Shown: positions 1 to 9,207 of the stretch, one piece after another
How the letters are laid out: every line of letters begins with the position of its first letter
Position numbering within the stretch: the stretch's first letter is position 1
Source: Paraburkholderia panacisoli
GTDB lineage: Bacteria; Pseudomonadota; Gammaproteobacteria; Burkholderiales; Burkholderiaceae
DNA: 64,000 bases
Assembly: GCF_008369935.1 (NCBI RefSeq)
Contig: NZ_VTUZ01000001.1
Location: 124,001 to 188,000 of the forward strand
Reading direction: 5' to 3'
The notes under the pieces: model-generated
The model's database searches: none
The model's input: the letters and a program-made list of their open reading frames with translations, nothing else
Told to the model about the DNA's origin: nothing
Made by a program: the position numbers and the translations under genes

Positions 1-1
1 G

Positions 2-1504
2 ATCGGACCGGGCGCGTCGTTGTTCGAGTTGCAGTTGCCCACGCAAGGCTGGACACAGCGCTATTTGCAGGCCGGCTGCGGCGGCCTTTGCGGCAACCTG
101 TCGGTCAATGCGCCGATGGCTTCGACCTGCGTGCCCGTAACCAACGGGCAGATCGCGATGGCCGCGACCGACATGGGTCATGAAGGCGGCAACGACGGCT
201 CATGGGCGCTCAGTGCGCAGGCCAAGATCGATTTCGCGTATCGCGGCGAGCACGCAACGGCACAGGTAGCCAAGGCGATCATCAACAAGTTCTACGCGCG
301 TCCCGCGAAGTACTCATACTTCGACGGCTGCTCCGATGGCGGCCGCGAGGCGTTGATGGAAGCACAGCGTTTCCCGGACGACTTCGACGGTATCGCAGCA
401 GGTGCGCCGGCCAACGACCTGATCGTGCAGAACACATTCCACCACGCGTGGCCCGCGGTGATCAACGTCGATCCGAAGACCGGCAAGTACATTCTGCTGG
501 CGAGCAAGCTGCCGCTGATTCATGCGGCAGCACTGAAAGCGTGCGATAGCCTCGACGGCGTGACCGATGGCGTGATCGACAATCCGCGGGCCTGTCATTT
601 CGATCCATCGACGCTGCTATGTGCGAAAGGCCAGGACGCATCCACCTGCCTGTCGCCGGCCGAAGTGGGCATCGTGCGCGCGATTCACGACGGCGCGACC
701 GATTCGAACGGCGTGCATCTGGAGCAGACGATCTCCCGCGAATGGGGCGGCGAACTGAACTGGTCGCTGTTCGTGCCGGTGACCGATGCCGGGCCGAGCG
801 GGTCGATCAACTTCGTTCTGCCGTTCCTCGCGTACCTCGACTACTTCAATGGCTCGAAGCCGTCCGCGACACTGAGCGACCTCAAGTTCACGATCGAGGG
901 CTTCATGAAGACCGTCCCCACGTCGAACTACCTCGCAGCAACCGACCCGGATCTGAGCCCGTTCGCTCGTCGTGGCGGCAAGCTGATCCTGTGGCACGGC
1001 CTCGAAGATCAGCACATCACGCCGGAGGGCACGATCGAGTACTACGAGCAGATGAAGAACGTGATGGGTAGCGACAAGGCCGACCAGTTCACCCGTCTCT
1101 ACCTGTTCCCCGGCGTCGCGCACTGCGGTGGCGGCGAAGGTCCGAACACGTTCGACATTGTGACCTCGGTGATGGCGTGGGCCGAGACCGGCACGAAGCC
1201 GGGCAAGATCGTCGCGTCGATCATTGACTCGACCGGCCAGACGACACGTACACGTCCGGTGTTTCCGTATCCGGCTGTGGCGCGTTACACGGGCTCGGGC
1301 AGCACCGACGACGCGGCCAACTTCGTTGCCAATACGCCCAACAGCGAGCCGTACGTCAATCCGCACTGGATTGGCGAGTGGCTCTACTCGCCAGGTTATG
1401 AAGCGTGGTGCCAGGCTCAAGGCTCGCTGTTGAACTGCAAGGGCGGCAACAACTGGAGTGACTACCGCAAGATCTCCACTCACGCCGGAGACAGCGGTAA
1501 GTAA
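2..1504 (+). CDS. Tannase/feruloyl esterase family hydrolase (5' partial)
   Basis: The reading frame is open to the first base, so the N-terminus and any signal peptide lie outside the window. The visible 500 residues are an alpha/beta hydrolase of the tannase/feruloyl esterase family. The nucleophile motif is FDGCSDGGRE and the catalytic His lies in GVAHCGGGEG; Cys next to both Ser and His is the CS-D-HC disulphide signature known for this family. The acid is probably the Asp in WHGLEDQHITP. Family members cleave gallate or hydroxycinnamate esters of plant polymers in the periplasm or outside the cell. The C-terminal HWIGEWLYSPGY and CxxxGSLLNC region is family-like. A strong terminator follows at 1545. 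The exact substrate cannot be told. Confidence 0.85.
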   Translation: MGPGASLFELQLPTQGWTQRYLQAGCGGLCGNLSVNAPMASTCVPVTNGQIAMAATDMGHEGGNDGSWALSAQAKIDFAYRGEHATAQVAKAIINKFYARPAKYSYFDGCSDGGREALMEAQRFPDDFDGIAAGAPANDLIVQNTFHHAWPAVINVDPKTGKYILLASKLPLIHAAALKACDSLDGVTDGVIDNPRACHFDPSTLLCAKGQDASTCLSPAEVGIVRAIHDGATDSNGVHLEQTISREWGGELNWSLFVPVTDAGPSGSINFVLPFLAYLDYFNGSKPSATLSDLKFTIEGFMKTVPTSNYLAATDPDLSPFARRGGKLILWHGLEDQHITPEGTIEYYEQMKNVMGSDKADQFTRLYLFPGVAHCGGGEGPNTFDIVTSVMAWAETGTKPGKIVASIIDSTGQTTRTRPVFPYPAVARYTGSGSTDDAANFVANTPNSEPYVNPHWIGEWLYSPGYEAWCQAQGSLLNCKGGNNWSDYRKISTHAGDSGK

Positions 1505-1544
1505 CGCGCTATTGGCCTGACTGATGGCGGTTCCTGTTGCACGT

Positions 1545-1578
1545 GCGCCGATCTCGAAGAGATCGGCGCGAACTTTTT
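1545..1578 (+). terminator. Intrinsic terminator of the esterase gene
   Basis: A perfect 11-bp stem (GCGCCGATCTC / GAGATCGGCGC) with a GAA loop is followed four bases later by TTTTT. It lies 41 bp after the esterase stop codon. Confidence 0.9.
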
Positions 1579-1594
1579 CGGACGCATGACTCGA

Positions 1595-1624
1595 AGCATG
1601 AGCATGAGCATGAGCATGAGCATC
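1595..1624 (+). repeat. Hexanucleotide tandem repeat (AGCATG)n
   Basis: Four exact AGCATG units and a fifth AGCATC lie in the gap between the esterase terminator and the 3' end of the transporter gene. No gene is interrupted by it. Confidence 0.85.
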
Positions 1625-1695
1625 AGCGAGCAGCGGCAGAACACCCCCGTGCTCGCGCGCCTGCATGCCCACTCATCTTCGCGGTCACCAACCAC

Positions 1696-3276
1696 TCACC
1701 ACAGCGCCGGAAGAATATCCACGAACAGTATCTTCACGATCGTCATAGCGGGGAAAATCATCGCGTAACCGATGTCCGGCTTGTCGGTCGGCGTGAGCTT
1801 GTTGGCGAACGCGAGGATCGCCGGATTGCCGCACGCGCCCGTGACGATGCCCGCCACTTCATCGAAAGGCAGCCGGTACACCAGCAGCCCCAGAATCAGA
1901 ATCGGCACGACCAGCGCAAGCAGCACGAGCGCGCCGAGGCCGAGCATCAGCAGGCCGGTTTGCGAGACTGTCGCGGCAAATCGCGGCCCCGACGACATGC
2001 CCACTTGCGCGAGGAAAATCGTCAGTCCGAGGTTGCGCAATACGAGGTTAGCGGGCAGCGGCATGGTCCAGTGAATGCCGCCGGTGCGGCGCACTTTGCC
2101 TAGCACGAGTGCTACGATCAGCACACCGCACAAACCGAGCGAAAGCTTGCCGAGGCCCGGCAGCGGAAGCTGGATCGCGCCGACCAGGAAGCCGAGCGCC
2201 ATGCCGAGGCCGACCGAGATATAGCTGAATTCCGCGGTGCCCTTGATCGAATCGCCGAAGTACGCGCGCAATGCCGGAAACGCGGAGCGCTTCGTCAGCA
2301 GCCCGACGCGGTCGCCATATTCCAGCACGAGTTCGGGGTTCGGCATGATGTCGGCGTCGCCGCGCCGCACATGCGCGACGATCGAGCCTTCGGGCAGTGT
2401 CAACTCGCCGAGCGCGCGGCCCATCACGCTCGCGCGCGAGGCGAACACGCGCAGATAATCCAGGTCGCCGCGATCGCGCAGCATGCGGCCGGGCGCCGTC
2501 TCGCCCAGACGTTTGCGGGTCTCGGCAAGCGCCGCGCCGTTTGGACTGACGGCGAGCACGACGTCGTTCTCATTCAGCACGAGTTCGGGCGAGGCCGTCG
2601 CATTGTGATGAGCGCTGCGCACCGCGACAATCTGGACGTCGGAGGGCAGCGCGGTGAGCGCTTCGGCAAGCGTCTTGCCGCAAAAGTCCGGATTGCGCAG
2701 CGCGATTTCGAGAATATCGAGGCCGGCGTTCGTGGCCGTCGCGATCTTCTGCGGACGGATCAGAAACGCCAGGTAGAGCAGCAGGATCGGACCGGCCACG
2801 CCGAATGGATAGGAAACCGAATAGCCGACCGCCGCATCGTCGTTGCCGAGCGCCGCAATCGCCGCTTGCAGCGCGGCGGTGCTGGTGCCGGCGCCGGCAA
2901 ACAGACCGAGCGCATAGCCCGGGTTGAGTTGCAGAATCTTCTGGATCGCGACACTCATCGCGCCCGCGCACAATACGCCGATCAGCGCGAGCAGGTTAGC
3001 GCGTCTGCCGGACGCGCTGGTCAACCCGAGAAAGAACTGGGTGCCGTATTGGACCCCGACGGTGTAGAGGAAGAGCGCGAGCCCGAGCGTGCCGACCATC
3101 GGCGCGGGCGCGGATTTCGGCGCGAACCAGCCGGCCGCCAGCGCGACGAACAGCACCGCGCCGACGCCGAGCGAAAAACCTTTGATGTTGAATTCACCGA
3201 TGAAATAGCCGATTGCGACGGTGAGGAACAACGTCATCAACGGCTGATGCTCGAGAAGCGTCTTCAGGAAATCCAC
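1696..3276 (-). CDS. AspT/YidE/YbjL-type transporter
   Basis: This 526-residue inner-membrane protein has the layout of the aspartate:alanine exchanger (AAE) family. About five hydrophobic helices occupy residues 1-180. A central soluble part follows at about 200-360, with two RCK/TrkA-C-like repeats (ELVLNENDVVLAVSPNG and ELVLEYGDRVGLLTKR). A second helical bundle runs to the C-terminus, with the family-typical GxxxGxGGNP-like stretch VTGACGNPAILAFANK. Members exchange aspartate/alanine or move other small carboxylates. No decarboxylase gene is adjacent, so the AspT antiport role of lactobacilli is not supported by context. It stands alone, convergent with the esterase. The substrate is unknown. 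Confidence 0.8.
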   Translation of the reverse strand: MDFLKTLLEHQPLMTLFLTVAIGYFIGEFNIKGFSLGVGAVLFVALAAGWFAPKSAPAPMVGTLGLALFLYTVGVQYGTQFFLGLTSASGRRANLLALIGVLCAGAMSVAIQKILQLNPGYALGLFAGAGTSTAALQAAIAALGNDDAAVGYSVSYPFGVAGPILLLYLAFLIRPQKIATATNAGLDILEIALRNPDFCGKTLAEALTALPSDVQIVAVRSAHHNATASPELVLNENDVVLAVSPNGAALAETRKRLGETAPGRMLRDRGDLDYLRVFASRASVMGRALGELTLPEGSIVAHVRRGDADIMPNPELVLEYGDRVGLLTKRSAFPALRAYFGDSIKGTAEFSYISVGLGMALGFLVGAIQLPLPGLGKLSLGLCGVLIVALVLGKVRRTGGIHWTMPLPANLVLRNLGLTIFLAQVGMSSGPRFAATVSQTGLLMLGLGALVLLALVVPILILGLLVYRLPFDEVAGIVTGACGNPAILAFANKLTPTDKPDIGYAMIFPAMTIVKILFVDILPALW

Positions 3277-3482
3277 GTTTCCTCCGCTAGCGGTTCAGAC
3301 TTCGGCTCGTGCTGGTCTTTGCGGCTGTGATGCGTTCCGGATGCAGTAGAGCGGCGTTTCGCGACGCGGCTCCAGCGTAACAATCTAACAGATTAACGGG
3401 TTGGCTTCTTTTCCGCCGGCGCGCGGCAGCGGCCGCCGGGCCCGCGCGCCGCGCGAGCCCTCCTGCGCCGCTCACGCGCTCA

Positions 3483-4613
3483 TCAGGCAGCCCCGAGCGC
3501 CACGAACCGCTCCAGATGATGGTCCTCGTCGCCCAGCTGATGATCGATCATCACCAGACGCTTCGCATAGTGAGCAAGCGGCAGTTCCCACGTCATGCCG
3601 ATCCCGCCATGCAACTGGATGCATTCTTCCGCGACCCGCGCGCCGATTCTGCCGATGCTGTATTTCGCCGCCGACAGCGCGCGCTCACGCACGCGGCGCT
3701 CGGCGCCGAGCGCCGCGGCCGCGTTGATCACCGCCGAGCGCGCCTGCTCGATTTCGAGCAGCAGATCGGCCATCCGATGCTGCAACGCCTGAAAGCTGCC
3801 GATCGGCACGCCGAACTGCTTGCGCGTGCGCAGATAGTCGAGCGTGTGGTCCTTCGCGACATCCATCGCGCCGAGTGCTTCGGCGCACAGCGCGAGCACG
3901 CCGCAGCCGATCGCGTATTCGAGCGTCGCGAAACCGACGCCCGCCGCGCCGAGCAACGCATCGTCGCCGAGCGTCACGTTGTCGAACGTAACCTCGGCCG
4001 CGCGTCCGCCATCGATCTTGCGATAGCCGCGCACGCCGACGCCTTTTGCGTCGCGCGGCACGAGAAAGAGTGTGATGCCTTCTTGCGCATCGTCGGCGCC
4101 TGCGGTGCGCGCCGACACGAGAAAGTGCGACGCATGTTCGCCGTGCTGGACCACCGCTTTCGCGCCGTTCAGTTGCCACATGTCGCCGCTGCGCTGAGCC
4201 CGCATCGTCACGCGCGACAATTCATAGTGAGAATCCGGCTCGCCGTGCGCAAGCGCGACGATCCGCGAACCGTCGATCAATGCGCCGAGCGTCGCTTTCT
4301 GTGCGTCGTTGCCGCTGAGCGCGATGGCGCGGCCGACAATGAGCGTATCGAGAAACGGCTCGACCACGAGAGCGCGGCCGAGGCTTTCGAACACCACCGC
4401 GATATCGAAGCCGCCGCCGCCCAACCCGCCATCCGCTTCATCGAACAGGGCGCCGATCACGCCAAGCTCGGCGAAGCGGTTCCATAGATCGCTGCTGAAC
4501 CCTTGCGCCGAACTTGCGATCCGGTCGCGAGTGGCGAAGGCGTACTGCTCGCTGACGAAACGGTTGAGCGTATCCGCCAGCATGCGGCGGTCTTCGGTGT
4601 GCTGGAAATTCAT
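3483..4613 (-). CDS. Acyl-CoA dehydrogenase, small-subunit type (PimD-like)
   Basis: A 376-residue acyl-CoA dehydrogenase fold: helical N-domain (1-115), beta-domain (about 120-215), and a C-terminal helical domain with RKQFGVPIGSFQALQHRMAD and QLHGGIGMTWELPLAHY. The usual YEGT-type catalytic Glu region reads HGGIGMTWE, and no obvious Glu-Arg base is seen in the alternative position. This resembles the non-catalytic partner of heteromeric enzymes. It starts 12 bp after the stop of the larger dehydrogenase gene, so the two are co-transcribed and probably form one complex. The pair resembles the PimC/PimD pimeloyl-CoA dehydrogenase of Rhodopseudomonas palustris; the dicarboxylyl-CoA substrate is inference. 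AAGGGG lies before the ATG. Confidence 0.8.
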   Translation of the reverse strand: MNFQHTEDRRMLADTLNRFVSEQYAFATRDRIASSAQGFSSDLWNRFAELGVIGALFDEADGGLGGGGFDIAVVFESLGRALVVEPFLDTLIVGRAIALSGNDAQKATLGALIDGSRIVALAHGEPDSHYELSRVTMRAQRSGDMWQLNGAKAVVQHGEHASHFLVSARTAGADDAQEGITLFLVPRDAKGVGVRGYRKIDGGRAAEVTFDNVTLGDDALLGAAGVGFATLEYAIGCGVLALCAEALGAMDVAKDHTLDYLRTRKQFGVPIGSFQALQHRMADLLLEIEQARSAVINAAAALGAERRVRERALSAAKYSIGRIGARVAEECIQLHGGIGMTWELPLAHYAKRLVMIDHQLGDEDHHLERFVALGAA

Positions 4614-4625
4614 GACGTGCGCCCC

Positions 4626-5834
4626 TTACAGTCCCAGGATCATTTTGGAAATGATGTTCTTCTGGATTTCGTTCGAGCCGCCGAAGATCGACAGCTTGCG
4701 GTTGTTGAAGTAGAGCGATGCGGCGCTCGCGGCTTCTTCGGGGCCGACCGGCGTGCCTTCGAAGCCGTCATGCAAGGCTTCCTCGACGAACGGCTGCGCA
4801 TACTGGCCCATCGCGCGGCGCGTGAGCGACGAGATTTCCTGGCGGATCTCGGTGCCGCGAATCTTCAGCATCGAACTTTCGGCGCCGGGCACGCCGCCGC
4901 CCGCCACGGCCGCGATCACGCGCAGGTTGGTGGTCTTCATGTTCTCCAGGTCGATCTCGACGCGCGCCATACGTGCCGCGAATGCCGGGTCTTGCGCCAA
5001 AGGCTTGCCGTTGCGGCGCTGCCTGGCGGCGATCTTGCGCAGCCGATTGAAGGCGGCCACCGAAAAGCCGACGCCCGCGATATTCGTGCGCTCATACGTG
5101 AGCAGATACTTCGCGTAGGTCCAGCCCTTGTTCTCTTCGCCGATGAGATTCGCCGCCGGCACGCGCACGTCGGTGAAGAACACTTCGTTGACTTCGTGCT
5201 CGCCGTCGAGCGTGATGATCGGGCGCACTTCGACGCCGGGCGTATGCATGTCGATCAGCACAAAACTGATGCCTTCCTGCTTGCGCACGTCGGTCGCGGT
5301 GCGCACGAGGCAGAAGATCATGTTCGCGTAGTGCCCGAGCGTGGTCCACGTCTTCTGTCCGTTGACGATGTAGTGCTCGCCTTGCGCATCGGTGCCGCGC
5401 ACGGCGGTGGTTTTGACCGACGCGAGATCGGAGCCGGCGCCCGGTTCCGAATAGCCCTGGCACCACCAGTCGGAGCCATCGAGAATGCGCGGCAGCCAAT
5501 GGCGCTTCTGCGCTTCGCTGCCGTATTTGATCAGCACCGGGCCGAGCATGTTGACGCCGAACGGCACCACGCGCGGCGCGCCGGCCAGCGCGCATTCGTT
5601 TTCGAAGATGAATTTCTGCACCGCGTTCCAGCCCGGGCCGCCGTACTCTTTGGGCCAGTGATTGGCGAGCCAGCCTTGGGCGTTGAGAATCGCGTGCCAT
5701 TCGGCCATGTCGTCGCGCGTGAGACGGCGGCCGCCATGCACTTTGTCGGCGAGACGCTGCGGGAGCTTGTCGCGCAGGAACGCCAGCACGTCGGCGCGAA
5801 AGGCTTCTTCTTCCGGGGTGAAGTTCAGGTCCAT
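4626..5834 (-). CDS. Acyl-CoA dehydrogenase, large-subunit type (PimC-like)
   Basis: A 402-residue FAD-dependent dehydrogenase that oxidises acyl-CoA to trans-2-enoyl-CoA. The family signature WWCQGYSEPGAGSDLAS lies at about 120-136, NGQKTWTT at about 155-162, and GGSNEIQKNIISK near the C-terminus. The C-terminal position that carries Glu in MCAD-type enzymes is Gly here (IFGGSNE). The catalytic base may instead be the Glu of YERTNIAG, as in isovaleryl- and long-chain enzymes. The start was set at the ATG before DLNFTPEEEAF, the usual beginning of the family; the frame stays open upstream. It sits between the FadB-like gene (88 bp) and the small dehydrogenase (12 bp). Confidence 0.85.
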   Translation of the reverse strand: MDLNFTPEEEAFRADVLAFLRDKLPQRLADKVHGGRRLTRDDMAEWHAILNAQGWLANHWPKEYGGPGWNAVQKFIFENECALAGAPRVVPFGVNMLGPVLIKYGSEAQKRHWLPRILDGSDWWCQGYSEPGAGSDLASVKTTAVRGTDAQGEHYIVNGQKTWTTLGHYANMIFCLVRTATDVRKQEGISFVLIDMHTPGVEVRPIITLDGEHEVNEVFFTDVRVPAANLIGEENKGWTYAKYLLTYERTNIAGVGFSVAAFNRLRKIAARQRRNGKPLAQDPAFAARMARVEIDLENMKTTNLRVIAAVAGGGVPGAESSMLKIRGTEIRQEISSLTRRAMGQYAQPFVEEALHDGFEGTPVGPEEAASAASLYFNNRKLSIFGGSNEIQKNIISKMILGL

Positions 5835-5922
5835 GGCGGGTTGTTCCGTGTTGGAGTGAGCGGGGAGCGGACCGGTGCGCGCCATGCGCGCGCGGTCCTG
5901 ATCCACAAGATGATGAGCCGTT

Positions 5923-8043
5923 TCAGGCCGTCTGGTTGAGGCTCGCGAAATCGGCGCCGCGCTCCACGAGGTCGACCAGCAACGGCGACGCTTGCCAGAA
6001 CAGCGGGTCCTCTTTGGCGAACTCGCGGATGTCGGCGAGAATCTTCGGCAGGCCGACCATGTCCGCATATTTCATCGGGCCGCCGCGATAACGCGGAAAG
6101 CCGTAGCCGTACAGGAAGGTCACGTCGACATCCAGCGGCCGCAGCGCGATGCCTTCATGCACGACGTTCGCGCCTTCGTTGATCATCGCGGCCATGTAGC
6201 GGCGCACGATCTCTTCGTCGGTGAACGTGCGCGGCGTGATACCCGCGCGGGCACGTTCCGCGTCGATGATCGTCTCGACTTCCGGGTCGGGCGCGCCGCT
6301 GCGCGAACCTTCGGGGTACAGATAAAAACCGCGCCCGGTCTTCTGGCCGAACCAGCCGCGCTCGCACAGGCGGTCGGCAATCTGCACGTAGCGTGCCGCG
6401 GGGTTGCGGGTGGCCGCGCGGCGCTTACGCGCGGCCCAGCCGATGTCGCCGCCCGCGAGGTCGACCACCTGGAACGGCCCCATCGGAAAGCCGAAGGCGC
6501 GCACGGCGGCGTCGATCTGATACGGCGATGCGCCGTCTTCCATCATCGCGTCCGCGGCGCTGCGATACACGGCGAGCACGCGGTTGCCGATGAAGCCGTC
6601 GCACACGCCCGCGCGCACCGGCGTCTTGCGCAGCTTCTTCGCGAGTTCGAACGCGGTGGCGACCACGTCGGCGCTGACCTGCTTCGGCACTACCACTTCG
6701 AGCAGCTTCATGATGTTGGCCGGCGAGAAGAAGTGCAGGCCGATCACGTCGGCCGGGCGCGAGATGCTGGCCGCGACCGCGTCGATGTCGAGATACGACG
6801 TGTTGGTCGCGAGCACCGCGCCCGCTTTGCACACGCGATCCAGTTCGGCGAACACGGCCTTCTTCACCGCGAGGTCTTCGAACACGGCCTCGATCACGAG
6901 GTCGGCGTCGGCGAGCGCGTCGTATGACGTGCTGCCGCTCCAGCGCGTCATGATGTCCGCCTTTTTCTCCGCGCTCAGGCGGCCCTTGGCGATCAGGCCG
7001 TCGTAGACTTTCTCGATGTGCGCGCGACCGCGTGCGAGCGACTCGTCGTCGCGTTCGATCATCGTCACCGGCAGGCCCGCGTCGAGCGCCGCGACCGCGA
7101 TGCCCGCGCCCATCGTGCCGCCGCCCACCACGCCGATCTTGTCGAGCGCGCGTGGTTTGGCGTCACGCGTTTCCGGCGCCTTCACCACTTCGCGCTCGGC
7201 AAAGAACGCGTGAATCAGCCCCGCGCGCTGCGGGCTGTCGATACATTGCAGGAACAGTTTGCGTTCGAGCCGCAGGCCTTCCTCGAATGGCTGTTCGATC
7301 GCGGCTTCGACGGCCTCGACGATCTTCAGCGGCGAGAACAGTCCGCGCGACTTCTTCGCGGTTTCCGCGCGTGCCGTTGCGACGGCGGCGAGGCTCGCGG
7401 CGCGATCATGAAGCGCCGCGGCGTCGCGGGTGCGGCGCACCGGCGCGTGCGCGGCCAGCAGTTCGTGCGCATAGGCAAGCCCTTCGGCGAGGATGTCGCC
7501 GCTACTGCCCAGCCGGTCGATGAGGCCCAGCGCCAGCGCTTCTTTCGCGCCAGCATGCCGGCCGCTGAGGATCAGATCGAGGGCCGCGGCCGCGCCAATC
7601 AAACGCGGCGTGCGCTGCGTGCCGCCCGCGCCCGGCAGCAGGCCGAGTTGCACTTCGGGCAAGCCGAGCTTCGCGCCGTCGACGGCGATCCGGTAGTGCG
7701 CCGCGAGCGCGACTTCCAGGCCACCGCCGAGCGCGGCGCCGTGAATCGCGGCGACGACCGGTTTCGTGCACGCCTCGATGCGGTTGCACACGTCCGGCAG
7801 CGAAGGTGGCACCGGCGGCTTGCCGAACTCGCGAATATCCGCGCCCGCGATGAAGTTGCGGCCCGCGCCGACGATCAGCACGGCCTCGACGGCGCGCTCG
7901 GCGTCGGCGGCTTCGATCGCGGCGAGCAGGCCCCGCCGCACGTCGGCGGACAGCGCGTTGACCGGCGCGTGGTCGATGGTCACCAGCAGCACCTTGCCGC
8001 GCAATTCACGTGTGACAACGTCGGTCGAAGGGTTGAGGGTCAT
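5923..8043 (-). CDS. Bifunctional enoyl-CoA hydratase/3-hydroxyacyl-CoA dehydrogenase (FadB/PimF-like)
   Basis: 706 residues. The N-terminal crotonase domain (1-190) has the oxyanion-hole region [11 protein letters not shown], then [13 protein letters not shown] and [17 protein letters not shown], with both catalytic-type Glu present. The NAD-binding 3-hydroxyacyl-CoA dehydrogenase domain starts near 300 with [12 protein letters not shown] and has the catalytic His in [15 protein letters not shown]. Two C-terminal helical domains follow ([28 protein letters not shown]). It hydrates enoyl-CoA and oxidises the hydroxyacyl-CoA, following the dehydrogenases of the same operon. First gene of the minus-strand operon; AGGAGACGACATC precedes the ATG. 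No thiolase gene is adjacent. Confidence 0.9.
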   Translation of the reverse strand: MTLNPSTDVVTRELRGKVLLVTIDHAPVNALSADVRRGLLAAIEAADAERAVEAVLIVGAGRNFIAGADIREFGKPPVPPSLPDVCNRIEACTKPVVAAIHGAALGGGLEVALAAHYRIAVDGAKLGLPEVQLGLLPGAGGTQRTPRLIGAAAALDLILSGRHAGAKEALALGLIDRLGSSGDILAEGLAYAHELLAAHAPVRRTRDAAALHDRAASLAAVATARAETAKKSRGLFSPLKIVEAVEAAIEQPFEEGLRLERKLFLQCIDSPQRAGLIHAFFAEREVVKAPETRDAKPRALDKIGVVGGGTMGAGIAVAALDAGLPVTMIERDDESLARGRAHIEKVYDGLIAKGRLSAEKKADIMTRWSGSTSYDALADADLVIEAVFEDLAVKKAVFAELDRVCKAGAVLATNTSYLDIDAVAASISRPADVIGLHFFSPANIMKLLEVVVPKQVSADVVATAFELAKKLRKTPVRAGVCDGFIGNRVLAVYRSAADAMMEDGASPYQIDAAVRAFGFPMGPFQVVDLAGGDIGWAARKRRAATRNPAARYVQIADRLCERGWFGQKTGRGFYLYPEGSRSGAPDPEVETIIDAERARAGITPRTFTDEEIVRRYMAAMINEGANVVHEGIALRPLDVDVTFLYGYGFPRYRGGPMKYADMVGLPKILADIREFAKEDPLFWQASPLLVDLVERGADFASLNQTA

Positions 8044-8165
8044 GATGTCGTCTCCTGACTGTTATCGGGGTTGAAGCAGGGGCTCAAGCGAATGCCGGAC
8101 CGCGCCTCGGGCGAGGCCGGCGGGGGCTTGGCGAATTGTCCCGATTGTGGATCGGTCAAGGTTCG

Positions 8166-8212
8166 TTGACAATTACATGGACGGTTGACAGACTGTCAAA
8201 ATTATTTTGACA
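8166..8212. promoter_or_regulatory. TTGACA/TGTCAA half-site array, probable LysR operator
   Basis: Four copies of the same hexamer lie just before the LysR start: TTGACA at 8166-8171 and 8185-8190, TGTCAA at 8194-8199, and TTGACA at 8207-8212. The last two form a perfect 8-3-8 palindrome, TGTCAAAATTATTTTGACA (8194-8212). The second and third form a perfect 6-3-6 palindrome. The array lies in the divergent intergenic region between the FadB-like operon and the regulator, where LysR proteins typically bind. The sequence is direct; binding is inferred. Single TTGACA copies could also serve as -35 elements. Confidence 0.6.
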
Positions 8213-8223
8213 AAGGCGCTGCG

Positions 8224-9132
8224 ATGGACGTCAATTCCCTGACCTTGCTGGTGGACATCCTCGACGCCGGCAACCTGAGCGAAGCCGCGCGGCGGCTGAA
8301 AATGAGCCGCGCGAACGTCAGCTACCACCTGAATCAGCTGGAGCGCTCGATCGGGCTGCAACTGGTCAGGCGCACCACGCGCCGGGTCGAACCGACCGAA
8401 ATCGGTCTGCAGCTCTACGAACATGGCCGCACCATCCAGAACGCGCTGCTCGCCGCGCGCGAGTCCGTCACGATGCTCGGCAAAAGCCTGCAGGGCCGCG
8501 TGCGGCTCAGTGTGCCGAGCGGCTACGGCCAGATCGTGATGTCCGACTGGCTGATCGCGTTCAAGCGGCTGTATCCCGGCATCGTGCTGGACGTGATGTT
8601 CGAGAACCGCGTCGAGGACCTGATGCGCGACGAAGTCGACATCGCGGTGCGGGTGATGTCCGAGCCGCCACAAAATCTGGTCGCGCGCGATATGGGGCCG
8701 GTGAGTTACGTGGCGTGCGCGTCGCCCGCTTTTGCGCAAACGCACGGGATGCCCGCGAAGCTCGACGATCTGCGCACCGCGCCGCTGATCACGGCGGCGG
8801 TGGTCGGCAGGCAGTTGCGCGTGGCCGCTTATCTGCGCGACGAGCGGCACGAAGTGCTGCTGGAGCCGGCCATCATCTCCGAGAATTTTCTGTTCTTGCG
8901 CCAGGCGGTGCTGGCCGGTTTGGGGGTGGGGATCGTACCCGACTATGTGGTGCAGGACGACCTGAAACGCGGCGACGTGGTGACGGCGCTCGATGAATGG
9001 CGCCTGAGCATTTTCGGCACGCATATGTACATGCTCTATATGCCGAACCGGCATCACACGCGTGCGGCCGCGACATTTATCGAGTTTATCTTGCAGCAGG
9101 CGCATGGGACTGGTCGAGGCGCGGCGGCCTGA
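8224..9132 (+). CDS. LysR-family transcriptional regulator
   Basis: 302 residues. A winged helix-turn-helix occupies residues 1-60 (LSEAARRLKMSRANVSYHLNQLERSIGLQLVRR), and a LysR substrate-binding domain runs from about 88 to the end. The ATG at 8224 was preferred over a TTG at 8185: the reading then starts at DVNSLTLLVDILDAG, the usual LysR beginning, it has AAAGG upstream, and the TTG start would lie inside the palindromic array. Divergent from the FadB-like/acyl-CoA dehydrogenase operon, which it probably controls with an acyl-CoA or carboxylate effector, besides autoregulation. The effector is unknown. Confidence 0.9.
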   Translation: MDVNSLTLLVDILDAGNLSEAARRLKMSRANVSYHLNQLERSIGLQLVRRTTRRVEPTEIGLQLYEHGRTIQNALLAARESVTMLGKSLQGRVRLSVPSGYGQIVMSDWLIAFKRLYPGIVLDVMFENRVEDLMRDEVDIAVRVMSEPPQNLVARDMGPVSYVACASPAFAQTHGMPAKLDDLRTAPLITAAVVGRQLRVAAYLRDERHEVLLEPAIISENFLFLRQAVLAGLGVGIVPDYVVQDDLKRGDVVTALDEWRLSIFGTHMYMLYMPNRHHTRAAATFIEFILQQAHGTGRGAAA

Positions 9133-9207
9133 TTGCCGGGGTGGTGGAAGTGAAGGGGGCAAGCTCGCTGCCGGATGTGACGTGTCGCAATCGAAGCGCT
9201 GCCCGAC

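Noticed and set aside
617..1672. A minus-strand frame beginning near the hexamer repeat and reading an Ala-His repeat
   Set aside because: The Ala-His run is only the AGCATG microsatellite read backwards, and the rest is antisense to the esterase gene.
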